The notes: a model not told the origin generated them from the letters alone. Shown: positions 19,861 to 28,446, numbered from the stretch's first letter. The stretch is DNA of 64,000 nt from Pseudomonas fluorescens (GCF_003732425.1 NZ_MOBX01000001.1:211402-275401), one strand, 5' to 3'. Numbers and translations are program-made.

Positions 19861-20523
19861 TCAGGATTTGAGGTAGCCGTTGGCGGCCAGAAAGCTTTCG
19901 GTAATGCCACCAGCGCTCGGCTCTGCGGCCTTGTCACCGAGGAGTAGACGCTCCAGATACCGCGCCAGCAAATCGACTTCCAGATTCACCCGGCGACCTG
20001 GCTTGTACGACGCCATGATGGTTTCGCTCAGGGTGTGCGGAATGATCGTCAGCATGAACTCGGCGCCATCGACCGCGTTCACGGTCAGGCTGGTGCCGTC
20101 GACGGTGATCGAGCCTTTATGGGCGATGTACTTGGCCAGTTCCTTCGGCGCGCGAATGCGAAATTCCACAGCGCGGGCATTGTCGCTGCGCGAGACGATT
20201 TCGCCGACACCGTCGACGTGGCCGCTGACCAGATGCCCGCCGAGACGGGTGGTCGGGGTCAGGGCTTTTTCCAGATTGACCGGGCTGCCGCTTTTCAGGT
20301 CATTCATGGCGGTGCAGTCGAGGGTTTCACGGCTGACGTCGGCGGCAAAGCCGTCGCCCGGCAGCTCGACGGCCGTCAGGCAGACGCCGTTGACCGCGAT
20401 GCTGTCGCCGAGTTTGACGTCGCTCAGGTCGAGCTTGCCGGTGGCGACGTGTACCCGCACATCACCGCCCTTTGGGGTCAGTGCGCGGATACTGCCGATG
20501 GATTCGATGATGCCGGTAAACAT
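19861..20523 (-). CDS. ribE: Riboflavin synthase, alpha subunit
   Basis: A 220-residue protein built of two similar lumazine-binding beta-barrels: MFTGIIESIGSIRAL starts the first and GGHLVSGHVDGVGEI the second. NGVCLTAVE and DGTSLTVNAV are the matching substrate-binding loops. It dismutates two molecules of ribityllumazine into riboflavin and the diaminouracil. It is 47 bp downstream of ribD and 16 bp upstream of ribBA, so the three are almost certainly co-transcribed. In Pseudomonas it is named ribC or ribE. Confidence 0.97.
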   Translation of the reverse strand: MFTGIIESIGSIRALTPKGGDVRVHVATGKLDLSDVKLGDSIAVNGVCLTAVELPGDGFAADVSRETLDCTAMNDLKSGSPVNLEKALTPTTRLGGHLVSGHVDGVGEIVSRSDNARAVEFRIRAPKELAKYIAHKGSITVDGTSLTVNAVDGAEFMLTIIPHTLSETIMASYKPGRRVNLEVDLLARYLERLLLGDKAAEPSAGGITESFLAANGYLKS

Positions 20524-20570
20524 GGGGTTCTCCTTGAGAACTAAGCCAGCGTAATAACGATGGCCGGGAA

Positions 20571-21704
20571 TTATACGCTCGCCGAAAGGACAGGGATGGC
20601 AGTGACTCGCCAGTCATCGCCCACCGCGCGAATTTCAGTGATTTTCAGCTCCGGTGCATCCTTCATATAGGCCAGCGGCCAGTCCAGCAGCGGACGCGCC
20701 GAAGAGCCGAGAAACTTGCCGGCGATGAAGATCACGAACTCGTCGACCAGACCGAGCTGAGCAAACGCACCGGCCAGACGCGGGCCAGCTTCGACCAGTA
20801 CTTCGTTGGTGCCACGCTTGGCCAGCTCGATCAGTAATTGATGCAGGTCGACCTGGCCGTCTTCACCCGGCACGATCAGGCACTCGGGACCATGAGCGTA
20901 TTGCTCTTCGATCGCGACACAGGTGGCGACCAACGCCGGGCCAGCCTTGAAGAACGGTGCATCGAGCGGCACGCGCAGGCGGCCGTCGATCAGCACGCGC
21001 AGCGGTGGTCGGCTCATGGCCAGCGCGGTTTGCTCACTGTCCAGACCGAGTTCGTCAGCGCGAACAGTCAAGCGCGCCCCGTCGGCAAGCACGGTGTCGG
21101 CACCGGTCAGCACCACCGCCGCCTGGGCGCGCAAACGCTGCACCGCCGAACGTGCGGCCGGGCCGGTGATCCATTGGCTCTCGCCGCTTTCCATCGCCGT
21201 GCGCCCGTCGAGGCTCATGGCCAACTTGACCCGCACGAACGGCAAGCCGTGTTCCATGCGTTTCAGGAAACCTTGATTGAGCTTGCGCGCCTCGGCTTCA
21301 AGCACACCGCTTTCAGTGGCGATGCCGGCATCGGCCAGGCGCTGCAAACCACGTCCGGCGACTTGCGGATTCGGATCGCGCATCGCCGCTACCACCCGAG
21401 CAATCCCGGCATTCACCAGTGCCTCGGCACACGGCGGCGTGCGGCCATGATGGCTGCACGGTTCCAGCGTCACATAAGCGGTCGCGCCCCGGGCCAGTTC
21501 ACCGGCGGCACGCAACGCGTGAACTTCGGCGTGAGGTTCGCCGGCGCGCTCATGCCAGCCTTCGCCGACAATCTGCCCGTCGCGCACCACCACGCAGCCG
21601 ACCCGCGGGTTGGGATGGGTGGTGTAGTGACCTTTGCGCGCCAGTTCCAGCGCGCGGGCCATGAAATGGGCGTCGAGGATGGCCTGCTCGCCGGCGCTGG
21701 TCAT
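20571..21704 (-). CDS. ribD: Bifunctional diaminohydroxyphosphoribosylaminopyrimidine deaminase / uracil reductase
   Basis: A 377-residue two-domain enzyme. The N-terminal cytidine-deaminase-like domain has the zinc site as HAEVHAL and [16 protein letters not shown]. The C-terminal reductase domain has [20 protein letters not shown] and [14 protein letters not shown]. It carries out the second and third steps of riboflavin synthesis on the pyrimidine branch. Its ATG overlaps the nrdR stop (ATGA), which ties riboflavin supply to the regulator gene, the standard nrdR-ribD pairing. Confidence 0.97.
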   Translation of the reverse strand: MTSAGEQAILDAHFMARALELARKGHYTTHPNPRVGCVVVRDGQIVGEGWHERAGEPHAEVHALRAAGELARGATAYVTLEPCSHHGRTPPCAEALVNAGIARVVAAMRDPNPQVAGRGLQRLADAGIATESGVLEAEARKLNQGFLKRMEHGLPFVRVKLAMSLDGRTAMESGESQWITGPAARSAVQRLRAQAAVVLTGADTVLADGARLTVRADELGLDSEQTALAMSRPPLRVLIDGRLRVPLDAPFFKAGPALVATCVAIEEQYAHGPECLIVPGEDGQVDLHQLLIELAKRGTNEVLVEAGPRLAGAFAQLGLVDEFVIFIAGKFLGSSARPLLDWPLAYMKDAPELKITEIRAVGDDWRVTAIPVLSASV

Positions 21705-22165
21705 TCTTTCACCGGTTCGCGGGCGAGGCGGTCGATTTCTTCGCGGAATTCGTTAAGGTCCTGGAAGCGCTTGTACACCGAAGCGAAACGGATGTAGGCG
21801 ACTTCATCAAGCTTTTGCAGCTCGGCCATCACCAGTTCGCCGACCACGAGGGATTTGACCTCGCGTTCGCCGGTGGCGCGCAGCTTGTGCTTGATGTGAA
21901 CCAGAGAGGATTCGAGGCGCTCGACGCTCACCGGACGTTTCTCCAGGGCGCGTTGCATGCCGGCGCGGAGTTTTTCTTCGTCGAACGGTTGGCGGCTGCC
22001 GTCGGTTTTGATCAGGCGCGGCAACACCAGTTCGGCCGTCTCGAACGTCGTGAAACGTTCGCCGCAGGCCAGGCATTCACGCCGGCGGCGCACCTGTTCG
22101 CCCTCGGCGACCAGACGCGAGTCGATGACCTTGGTGTCGTTGGCACCGCAGAAGGGACAGTGCAT
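21701..22165 (-). CDS. nrdR: Transcriptional repressor NrdR of ribonucleotide reductase genes
   Basis: A 154-residue protein, the exact usual length. The N-terminal zinc ribbon begins MHCPFCG and continues with [17 protein letters not shown]; the ATP-cone follows ([19 protein letters not shown]). It binds ATP or dATP and represses nrd operons through NrdR boxes. The start at 22165 is chosen because the zinc ribbon starts at residue 1; the longer frame upstream is not conserved-looking. It is the first gene of the ribD operon and is divergent from the lipoprotein gene. Confidence 0.97.
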   Translation of the reverse strand: MHCPFCGANDTKVIDSRLVAEGEQVRRRRECLACGERFTTFETAELVLPRLIKTDGSRQPFDEEKLRAGMQRALEKRPVSVERLESSLVHIKHKLRATGEREVKSLVVGELVMAELQKLDEVAYIRFASVYKRFQDLNEFREEIDRLAREPVKE

Positions 22166-22293
22166 GGTGGCTGGCAACAAAAAAAGGGAGGGCCATGGTA
22201 GCGCATCCCGGTGGCAAGACAAGCCATAGGCTTTGCGGTATACAGAACGGCATGATCGTTTGATCCATGGATTTCATTTTGCTGGAGCATCCA

Positions 22294-22758
22294 ATGCCGT
22301 TACGTCCGCTCGTTTTGCTCAGTCTTTTCAGCCTGCTGGTGGCCTGTGGCAGCGATGCACCCAAGCCCCAGCCGCCGACACCCGGCCCGGCACCGCAGCA
22401 AGCGCAGAAAAAAGCCAAAGAGGCCGCCGACCTTGGGCCGCTGCCGGCCTATCAACGGGAACTGAGTGGCACCCTGCAAGGCGTGCCGGCCGGTGCCGAA
22501 GTCGAGCTGGCGCTGATGGTGATCGATGAAAAGGATCGTCCGCAACAATTGCTCGCCAGCTCCAGCCTGATCGGCAACAACCAGGTTCTGCCGTTCCGCC
22601 TGCGCTTCAACCCGGACGCGTTCCCGGCCGGTGCGCGGGTTGAGTTGCGTGGCCGCGCCAGTCAGTCCGGCCAGTTGATCCTGCATCTGCCGTCGCAAAC
22701 CATCACCCAGCCGACCACCCAAGCGTTAGGCCAACTGCAATTTGTCAAAGCACCATGA
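22294..22758 (+). CDS. YbaY-like lipoprotein
   Basis: A 154-residue protein with a lipoprotein signal (PLVLLSLFSLLVAC, Cys at the lipobox), a Pro/Lys-rich linker (PKPQPPTPGPAP) and a C-terminal domain starting RELSGTLQGVPAGAEVELAL that resembles the YbaY/type III secretion pilotin-like fold. The position after Cys is Gly-Ser, so outer-membrane sorting is expected. The ATG at 22294 is preferred because TGGAGC lies eight bases upstream and the lipobox then falls at about residue 20. It overlaps the methyltransferase gene by four bases. The function is unknown. Confidence 0.82.
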   Translation: MPLRPLVLLSLFSLLVACGSDAPKPQPPTPGPAPQQAQKKAKEAADLGPLPAYQRELSGTLQGVPAGAEVELALMVIDEKDRPQQLLASSSLIGNNQVLPFRLRFNPDAFPAGARVELRGRASQSGQLILHLPSQTITQPTTQALGQLQFVKAP

Positions 22759-23411
22759 ATGCACCGCTCGACCTGCAACAGGCGCTGGGTGAATTGCTCG
22801 GCGACGCCAGACTGAAAGCCTGTGCGTTACCGGACACCGATTTGCAGTTGTGGCTGATCGACGGCGACAACATGGCGCGCGAATTCAGCCAGGAAGAAAC
22901 CCAGCGAATCCTGCATGAACCGCCGTACTGGAGTTTTTGCTGGGCCAGTGGTCTGGCGGTGGCGCGGTATCTGGCGGAGTTCCCGCAGTGGGTGCGCGGC
23001 AAGCGCGTGCTGGATTTCGGCGCCGGTTCGGGGATTGCCGGGATCGCGGCGGTCAAGGCCGGCGCGCTGGAAGTGGTGGCGTGCGATCTCGATCCGCTGG
23101 CGATCGCCGCGTGCCGGGCGAATGCCGAACTCAATAATGTGCAGATGAGTTATTCGACGGACTTCTTTGCCGAAGCCGATCGCTTTGATCTGATTCTGGT
23201 GGCGGACGTGTTGTACGACCGAGCGAATCTGCCGTTGCTCGATGCGTTTTTAAGTCGTGGCCGTGAAGCGCTGGTGGCGGACTCGCGGATCAGGGATTTT
23301 CGGCATCCGTTGTATGAGCGCATTGAAATGCTCGAGGCGATGACCTTGCCGGATCTGGCGGAGCCGGAAGAATTTCGGCATGTCAGCCTTTACCATGCGC
23401 GGCGTGACTAA
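22755..23411 (+). CDS. Class I SAM-dependent methyltransferase (ETFB/PrmA-like protein methyltransferase)
   Basis: A 218-residue Rossmann methyltransferase. Motif I is VLDFGAGSGIAGIAAVKAGA, the acidic residue after strand 2 is in VACDLDPLAI, and the post-I region has DLILVADVLYDRANLP. The VADVLYD segment and an N-terminal YWSFCWASG resemble the protein-lysine methyltransferase METTL20/ETFB type rather than small-molecule enzymes, so a protein target is likely; this is inference. It overlaps the lipoprotein gene (ATGA) and is followed by a REP pair. Confidence 0.85.
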   Translation: MNAPLDLQQALGELLGDARLKACALPDTDLQLWLIDGDNMAREFSQEETQRILHEPPYWSFCWASGLAVARYLAEFPQWVRGKRVLDFGAGSGIAGIAAVKAGALEVVACDLDPLAIAACRANAELNNVQMSYSTDFFAEADRFDLILVADVLYDRANLPLLDAFLSRGREALVADSRIRDFRHPLYERIEMLEAMTLPDLAEPEEFRHVSLYHARRD

Positions 23412-23432
23412 AAGCTTCGTCGGAACGCCGCC

Positions 23433-23497
23433 CGGAGCAGGCTCGCTCCCACAGGGGAATGCATTCCAGGGTGGGAGCGAGCCTGCTCGCGAAGGCG
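23433..23497. repeat. REP pair, family A, close spacing
   Basis: Two inverted family A units face each other with about 20 bp between them (GAGCAGGCTCGCTCCCAC, then GTGGGAGCGAGCCTGCTCGC), in the gap between the methyltransferase and cnoX genes. The orientation of the units is reversed relative to the wide pair at 11053. Confidence 0.85.
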
Positions 23498-23593
23498 TCC
23501 GCACAGGCAACACACCTCTCAAACCCGCCCCGCTTCCGGCCACACCCCACCAAGCCGTATAGTTGACCCATCCACGCTTTGACGAGATCCCCC

Positions 23594-24466
23594 ATGAGTG
23601 AGCAAACGCCGTACATCTTCGACGCCACGACGGCCGATTTCGACCAGTCGGTGATCGAGGCTTCCTTCAACAAACCGGTGCTGGTGGATTTCTGGGCCGA
23701 ATGGTGTGCGCCGTGCAAGGCGCTGATGCCGATGCTGCAAGGCATTGCCGAGAGCTATCAGGGCGAATTGCTGCTGGCCAAGGTCAATTGCGATATCGAG
23801 CAAGACATCGTCGCCCGTTTCGGCATTCGCAGCCTGCCGACCGTGGTGCTGTTCAAGGACGGGCAACCGGTCGACGGCTTTGCCGGTGCACAACCGGAAT
23901 CCGCCGTACGCGCCCTGCTTGAACCGCATGTACAGATGCCGCCGCCGGCCGCCGCCGATCCGTTCGAACAGGCTCAGGCGATGTTCGATGACGGCCGTTA
24001 CGCCGATGCCGAAGCGGCGCTGGTGGTGATGCTCACTGAAGACAACACTAACGCCAAGGCGCTGATCCTTTACGCGCGCTGCCTGACCGAACGCGGTGAG
24101 CTGGACGAAGCGCAAACCGTGCTTGATGCCGTCAAAAGCGATGAACACAAAGCAGCACTGGCCGGCGCCAAGGCGCAGATCAAGTTCCTCGGTCTGGCGC
24201 GCGATCTGCCGGATGCCGCTGACCTGAAAGCACGCCTGGCGAAAGATCCGCAGGACGATGAAGCGGTGTATCAACTGGCGATCCAGCAACTGGCGCGTCA
24301 GCAGTACGAAGCGGCGCTGGAGGCGATGCTCAAGCTGTTTATCCGCAATCGCAATTATGGCGAAGGGCTGCCGCACAAGACTTTGCTGCAGGTGTTCGAG
24401 CTGCTGGGCAATGATCATCCGTTGGTGACGGTGTACCGCCGCAAGATGTTTGCCGCGCTTTATTAA
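23594..24466 (+). CDS. cnoX: Thioredoxin-TPR co-chaperone CnoX (YbbN)
   Basis: A 290-residue protein: an N-terminal thioredoxin domain with VLVDFWAEWCAPCKALMP and GIRSLPTVVLFKDGQPVDGF, then a helical TPR region (ALILYARCLTERGELDEAQ; DDEAVYQLAIQQLARQQYE). CnoX protects substrates from overoxidation and passes them to GroEL and DnaK. E. coli CnoX has lost the redox CxxC, whereas here the full WCAPC is kept, so the protein is probably also an active oxidoreductase. The ATG at 23594 places the fold start correctly. A family C REP pair follows within five bases of the stop. Confidence 0.93.
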   Translation: MSEQTPYIFDATTADFDQSVIEASFNKPVLVDFWAEWCAPCKALMPMLQGIAESYQGELLLAKVNCDIEQDIVARFGIRSLPTVVLFKDGQPVDGFAGAQPESAVRALLEPHVQMPPPAAADPFEQAQAMFDDGRYADAEAALVVMLTEDNTNAKALILYARCLTERGELDEAQTVLDAVKSDEHKAALAGAKAQIKFLGLARDLPDAADLKARLAKDPQDDEAVYQLAIQQLARQQYEAALEAMLKLFIRNRNYGEGLPHKTLLQVFELLGNDHPLVTVYRRKMFAALY

Positions 24467-24470
24467 GAGC

Positions 24471-24550
24471 AAAAGATCGCAGCCTGCGGCAGCTCCTACA
24501 TTGGGATCGTGTACACCCTCGTAGGAGCTGCCGCAGGCCGCGATCTTTTG
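24471..24550. repeat. REP pair, family C, convergent gap
   Basis: Inverted arms, AAAAGATCGCAGCCTGCGGC and the facing GTAGGAGCTGCCGCAGG, fill almost the whole 88-bp gap between the convergent cnoX and a small minus-strand gene. The stem is long and could act as a bidirectional terminator for both genes. Confidence 0.87.
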
Positions 24551-24554
24551 CGGT

Positions 24555-24914
24555 TTACTCGATCCAGCTGTAGAGCGGCGTATCCCCGCCACTCACCACT
24601 TTCACGTCCGAACTATGGCGCAAACGCACCAACAAGCGCTTGCCTGCCGCCGCACTACCCGTCAGCCCTTCCAGTTGATCAAGCAGATCCGGCCCGCTGA
24701 GTTGCCCGGCCTTACGCAACAGGTCCTTGGCCAGTTGCCACAAGGCATCGTCCTGATTCAGCGGTTTCGCCGCCGAAGCTGCCGCGACCGCTTCAGATTG
24801 AGCAACCGGCGCCTGCCCGTTCAGCGCCGACCCAAGCTTCGCCCAGTCGCCGTCATCCAGTTCCACCGTCAAATCCACCGGCACGTCGCCGACGGTTCCG
24901 CGTATCCGCAACAT
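24555..24914 (-). CDS. Conserved hypothetical protein, 119 residues
   Basis: A soluble, acidic small protein beginning MLRIRGTVGDVPVDLTVELD and ending TPLYSWIE, with an Ala-rich linker in the middle (AVAAASAAKP) and a helical part (ALWQLAKDLLRKAGQLSG). No signal peptide, transmembrane segment or catalytic motif is seen. An open frame of this length with good codon use, in a slot where P. aeruginosa also has a hypothetical gene as I recall, supports a real gene. It is divergent from the zinc-linked operon. I do not recognise the family. Confidence 0.7.
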   Translation of the reverse strand: MLRIRGTVGDVPVDLTVELDDGDWAKLGSALNGQAPVAQSEAVAAASAAKPLNQDDALWQLAKDLLRKAGQLSGPDLLDQLEGLTGSAAAGKRLLVRLRHSSDVKVVSGGDTPLYSWIE

Positions 24915-25000
24915 TGAGTTCGCTCCCGCACATTTCTGACCTGCATGCTCCCACGGGACTTGTGCAACGCCAAGCGCACGGGCAAACTCTGCGCACTTTC

Positions 25001-25018
25001 GTTATAAGATTACATAAC
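25001..25018. promoter_or_regulatory. Candidate Zur box upstream of zinc-linked operon
   Basis: The sequence GTTATAAGATTACATAAC lies 32 bp before the start codon of the His-rich protein gene. Its first 13 bases differ from an idealised GTTATAATATAAC Zur core at two positions, and the whole is AT-rich with GTTAT/ATAAC ends. Zur control is known for the equivalent P. aeruginosa operon, so a zinc-responsive repressor site is likely; the exact half-sites are uncertain. Confidence 0.55.
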
Positions 25019-25049
25019 AAACTCTTCACTTTACTTCCCGGAGACCGCT

Positions 25050-25649
25050 ATGCGTCGTCTGCTGCTCGCTTTGCCGTTTGCCCTGTTGCCGCTGGCCATC
25101 GCCCACGCGGCCGATGAGCATGACCACGATCACGACCATGAACACGGCAGCCTCGGTGCGCATGAACATGGTGTCGGCCGTCTGAATGCCGCGCTCGATG
25201 GCCAGACCCTGGAGCTTGAGCTGGAAAGCCCGGCGATGAACCTCGTCGGTTTCGAACACGTCGCCACCACTGATGCCGACAAAGCCAAAGTCGCTGCCGC
25301 CCGTGCGCAATTGGAAAAACCGCTGGCCCTGTTCAGCCTGCCCGCCGCAGCCGGTTGCAAAGTCGTTAGTCAGGAACTGGAAAGCCCGTTGTTCGGCGAC
25401 AAGCCGGATGCCGATGATCACGACGATGAAGAGGCGGACAAAGACGGCCACGAACATCACCACGATCACAGCGAAATCCACGCGCATTACCAATTCAACT
25501 GTGCCACGCCGGGTGCGTTGAAGACCCTCGACCTGGCGAACGTTTTCAAGACCTTCCCGGCGACGCAGAAAATTCAGGTACAACTGATCAGCGCCAGCGG
25601 CCAGCAAGGTACTGAAGTGACGGCCAAGGCTGCTGCGCTGAAATTCTGA
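25050..25649 (+). CDS. DUF2796 (ZrgA-like) His-rich periplasmic zinc-binding protein
   Basis: A 199-residue protein with a Sec signal peptide (LLLALPFALLPLAIAHA). The mature protein starts with a His/Asp run (ADEHDHDHDHEHG), then AHEHGVGRLN, and has a second run near residue 135 (DDHDDEEADKDGHEHHHDHS). These clusters are typical of low-affinity zinc scavengers. DUF2796/ZrgA proteins occur in zinc-starvation operons. The gene is first of a four-gene operon with an ABC pair and a DUF3299 protein and has CCCGGAG before the ATG. Its likely role is to collect Zn2+ in the periplasm for the downstream transporter or its client. Confidence 0.88.
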   Translation: MRRLLLALPFALLPLAIAHAADEHDHDHDHEHGSLGAHEHGVGRLNAALDGQTLELELESPAMNLVGFEHVATTDADKAKVAAARAQLEKPLALFSLPAAAGCKVVSQELESPLFGDKPDADDHDDEEADKDGHEHHHDHSEIHAHYQFNCATPGALKTLDLANVFKTFPATQKIQVQLISASGQQGTEVTAKAAALKF

Positions 25650-25667
25650 ATAAACTGAAAATCCCCT

Positions 25668-25750
25668 GTAGGAGCTGCCGAAGGCTGCGATCTTTTGATC
25701 CTGGGCTTTTGAAGCAAGATCAAAAGATCGCAGCCTTCGGCAGTTCCTAC
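25668..25750. repeat. REP pair, family C, inside the zinc operon
   Basis: Arms GTAGGAGCTGCCGAAGGCTG and its complement face each other between the His-rich protein gene and the ABC ATPase gene, with CTTTTGATC flanks. It lies in a co-directional gap, so it may uncouple the abundance of the periplasmic protein mRNA from that of the transporter. Confidence 0.87.
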
Positions 25751-25782
25751 GGGGGTCCGTTTACAACCACGAAATCGGTGCC

Positions 25783-26493
25783 ATGACCCAAGCACTCATC
25801 GAACTGTCCGACCTGGGCTTTAACTGGCCCGGTCACCCGCCGCTGCTGGACATCCCGGCGTTTCGTCTGGAAGCCGGCGAAACCCTGTTCCTCAAAGGCC
25901 CCAGTGGCAGCGGCAAGACCACCCTGCTCGGCCTGCTCGGTGGCGTGCAGAAGCCCGGTCGCGGCAGCATTCGCCTGCTCGGCCAGGAACTCACCGAACT
26001 CTCTGCCAGTGCCCGCGACACCTTTCGCGTCGACCACACCGGCTACATTTTCCAGCAGTTCAACCTGCTGCCGTTTCTCTCGGTACGCGAAAACGTTGAG
26101 CTGCCGTGTCACTTTTCCAAGCTGCGTGCACAACGGGCGAAACAGCGCCACGGCAGCGTCGATCAAGCCGCCGCCACGTTGCTCGCGCACTTGGGTCTGA
26201 AAGACGAAAGCATCCTCAGCCGCCGCGCCGACTCGCTGTCGATCGGCCAGCAACAGCGGGTTGCAGCCGCACGCGCATTGATCGGTCAGCCAGAACTGGT
26301 AATCGCCGACGAACCGACCTCGGCACTGGACTACGACGCCCGGGAAAACTTCATTCGCCTGCTGTTCGCCGAATGCCGCGAGGCCGGCTCCAGTCTGCTG
26401 TTTGTCAGCCACGACCAGAGTCTTGCGCCGTTGTTCGACCGTCACCTGTCCCTGGCCGAGCTCAATCGCGCCGCCACGTCTGCCGAGGTCTGA
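25783..26493 (+). CDS. ABC transporter ATP-binding protein, MacB/LolD type
   Basis: A 236-residue ATPase: Walker A GPSGSGKTTLLGLLGG, Q-loop region IFQQFNLLPFLSVREN, signature LSIGQQQRVAAARAL, Walker B LVIADEPTSALD and switch His in FVSHDQSL. FQQFNLLPFLSVREN is typical of the MacB/LolD branch, whose members power mechanotransmission across the envelope rather than simple import. It is followed one base later by its FtsX-type permease. In this operon it is linked to zinc starvation. Confidence 0.93.
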   Translation: MTQALIELSDLGFNWPGHPPLLDIPAFRLEAGETLFLKGPSGSGKTTLLGLLGGVQKPGRGSIRLLGQELTELSASARDTFRVDHTGYIFQQFNLLPFLSVRENVELPCHFSKLRAQRAKQRHGSVDQAAATLLAHLGLKDESILSRRADSLSIGQQQRVAAARALIGQPELVIADEPTSALDYDARENFIRLLFAECREAGSSLLFVSHDQSLAPLFDRHLSLAELNRAATSAEV

Positions 26494-26494
26494 G

Positions 26495-27760
26495 ATGTAT
26501 CTGTTTCGTCTGGCCATGGCCAGCCTGGCCAACCGCCGCTTCACCGCCCTGCTCACCGCGTTCGCCATCGCCCTGTCGGTGTGCCTGCTGCTCGCCGTCG
26601 AGCGCGTGCGCACCGAGGCCAAAGCCAGTTTCGCCAGCACCATCAGCGGCACCGACCTGATCGTCGGCGCGCGTTCCGGCTCGGTGAACCTGCTGCTGTA
26701 TTCGGTGTTCCGCATCGGCAATGCCACCAACAACATCCGCTGGGACAGCTTCGAACACTTCGCCAGCAACCCGAAAGTGAAGTGGGCGATCCCGATGTCC
26801 CTCGGCGACTCCCATCGCGGCTACCGGGTGATGGGCACCACCGAGGCCTACTTCGAGCATTACCAGTACGGTCGCCAGCAGCATCTTGAACTGGCTGACG
26901 GTCGCGCGTTTGCCACCGATCCGTTTGAAGTGGTGCTAGGCGCCGAAGTGGCCGACGCGCTGCATTACAAACTCGGCGACCAACTGGTGTTGGCCCACGG
27001 CGTGGCGGCGATCAGTCTGGTCAAACACGACGACAAACCGTTCACCGTGGTCGGCATTCTCAAGCGCACCGGCACCCCGGTCGATCGCACGTTGCACATC
27101 AGCCTCGGCGGCATGGAGGCGATTCACATCGACTGGCACAACGGCGTGCCGGCGCGTGGCAATGGCCGGATCAGCGCTGATCAGGCGCGCAACATGGACC
27201 TGACGCCGCAAGCGATCACCGCGTTCATGCTCGGTCTCAACAGCAAGATTTCCACCTTCGCCCTGCAACGCGAGATCGATGAATTCCGTGGCGAGCCGAT
27301 GCTGGCGATTCTGCCGGGCGTGGCCTTGCAGGAGTTGTGGAGCCTGATGAGCACCGCTGAAAAAGCGTTGTTCGTAGTGTCGCTGTTCGTGGTGCTGACC
27401 GGGTTGATCGGCATGCTCACGGCAATTCTCACCAGCCTCAACGAACGACGCCGCGAGATGGCAATTCTGCGTTCGGTCGGGGCGCGGCCGTGGCATATCG
27501 CGAGTCTGCTGGTGCTGGAGGCGTTTGCCCTGGCCCTGACCGGGGTGATTGCCGGGGTAGCGTTGTTGTACATCGGCATCGCCGCCGCGCAGGGTTACGT
27601 GCAGGCCAATTACGGTTTGTTCCTGCCGCTGGCGTGGCCGAGCGAGTATGAATGGACACTGCTCGGTGGCATTCTGGCGGCCGCGCTGCTAATGGGCAGC
27701 GTGCCGGCCTGGCGCGCTTATCGCCAATCCTTGGCCGATGGCCTGTCGATCCGTTTATGA
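26495..27760 (+). CDS. ABC transporter permease, FtsX/MacB family
   Basis: A 421-residue protein with an N-terminal transmembrane helix (FTALLTAFAIALSVCLLLAV), a periplasmic domain of about 230 residues and three C-terminal helices (ALFVVSLFVVLTGLIGMLTA, LLVLEAFALALTGVIAGVAL, LLGGILAAALLMGSVPAW). ILTSLNERRREMAILRSVGA is the FtsX-domain coupling helix. This is the type VII ABC layout. The start at 26495 follows the ATPase stop by one base. Working with the ATPase, it may move or activate an envelope component under low zinc; the substrate is unknown. Confidence 0.92.
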   Translation: MYLFRLAMASLANRRFTALLTAFAIALSVCLLLAVERVRTEAKASFASTISGTDLIVGARSGSVNLLLYSVFRIGNATNNIRWDSFEHFASNPKVKWAIPMSLGDSHRGYRVMGTTEAYFEHYQYGRQQHLELADGRAFATDPFEVVLGAEVADALHYKLGDQLVLAHGVAAISLVKHDDKPFTVVGILKRTGTPVDRTLHISLGGMEAIHIDWHNGVPARGNGRISADQARNMDLTPQAITAFMLGLNSKISTFALQREIDEFRGEPMLAILPGVALQELWSLMSTAEKALFVVSLFVVLTGLIGMLTAILTSLNERRREMAILRSVGARPWHIASLLVLEAFALALTGVIAGVALLYIGIAAAQGYVQANYGLFLPLAWPSEYEWTLLGGILAAALLMGSVPAWRAYRQSLADGLSIRL

Positions 27761-27771
27761 GGATGTTCATC

Positions 27772-28290
27772 ATGCCCCGCGCTGCACTTGCGCTGCTGTT
27801 GCTGATCGCCCTGCCCGTGTGGGCAGCGGCGCCGAAAGACCTGACGTGGTCGGAAATGATCCCGCCGGACGCCGCGCCGGAAGTGCCGAACATGACGCCT
27901 CTGCACGACATGTCGAAGATGAGTGATGCGCTGTCCGCTGAATCCGCGCCAGCGGCGAAGCAGGACCTGCCGAACGCGCCGGTGGTGCAATCACTCGACG
28001 GCCAGAACATTCGCTTGCCGGGCTACATCGTGCCGCTGGAAGTCAATGAAGAGGGACGCACCACGGACTTTTTGCTGGTGCCGTACTTCGGCGCGTGCAT
28101 CCATGTGCCGCCACCGCCGTCGAACCAGATCGTGCATGTGAAAAGCGAGTTAGGCGTGAAGCTCGACGAGCTGTATCAGCCGTACTGGGTCGAGGGGCCA
28201 TTGCAGGTCAAGGCGTCGAGCAGCGAACTGGCGGATGCCGGGTATCAGATGGATGCCGACAAGATTTATGTGTATGAACTGCCGGAGTAA
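27772..28290 (+). CDS. DUF3299 family periplasmic protein
   Basis: A protein of about 172 residues with a signal peptide (AALALLLLIALPVWAAAP) and the DUF3299 core: RLPGYIVPLEVNEEGRTTDF, LLVPYFGACIHVPPPPSNQI. The Cys-Ile-His near FGACIHVPPPP is a possible metal-binding spot. Start choice is uncertain: 27772 has GAGG nine bases upstream, while 27757 overlaps the permease stop as ATGA. It is the last gene of the zinc-linked operon. Its exact function is unknown. Confidence 0.85.
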   Translation: MPRAALALLLLIALPVWAAAPKDLTWSEMIPPDAAPEVPNMTPLHDMSKMSDALSAESAPAAKQDLPNAPVVQSLDGQNIRLPGYIVPLEVNEEGRTTDFLLVPYFGACIHVPPPPSNQIVHVKSELGVKLDELYQPYWVEGPLQVKASSSELADAGYQMDADKIYVYELPE

Positions 28291-28322
28291 ACCCCGGTAG
28301 TTTTGTATTGGCTTATCTATCG

Positions 28323-28391
28323 TCTTCGCGAGCAGGCTCGCTCCCACAGGTGATCACATTCCAGGGTGGGAGCGAGCCTGCTCGCGAAGAG
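28323..28391. repeat. REP pair, family A, close spacing
   Basis: CTTCGCGAGCAGGCTCGCTC and the facing GTGGGAGCGAGCCTGCTCGC are separated by about 20 bp between the zinc operon and oprG. The pair could terminate the zinc operon transcript; no separate terminator is seen there. Confidence 0.86.
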
Positions 28392-28432
28392 GCCCTCAAG
28401 GTTCCACAGAAACCCGCCCCTTCACTGTTTCA

Positions 28433-28446
28433 TTGAGCTGAGTCAA
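28433..28446. promoter_or_regulatory. Candidate Anr/Fnr box upstream of oprG
   Basis: TTGAGCTGAGTCAA matches the outer TTGA...TCAA half-sites of the Anr/Fnr consensus (TTGAT-N4-ATCAA) with the correct 14-bp frame; the inner bases are G instead of T and A. It lies 66 bp before the oprG start codon. P. aeruginosa oprG is known to be Anr-controlled, which supports the call. Confidence 0.6.

Noticed and set aside
19845..22293. FMN riboswitch expected upstream of riboflavin genes
   Set aside because: Gaps between ribBA, ribE and ribD are only 16-47 bp, and the 128-bp gap before nrdR shows no RFN-like conserved blocks by eye.
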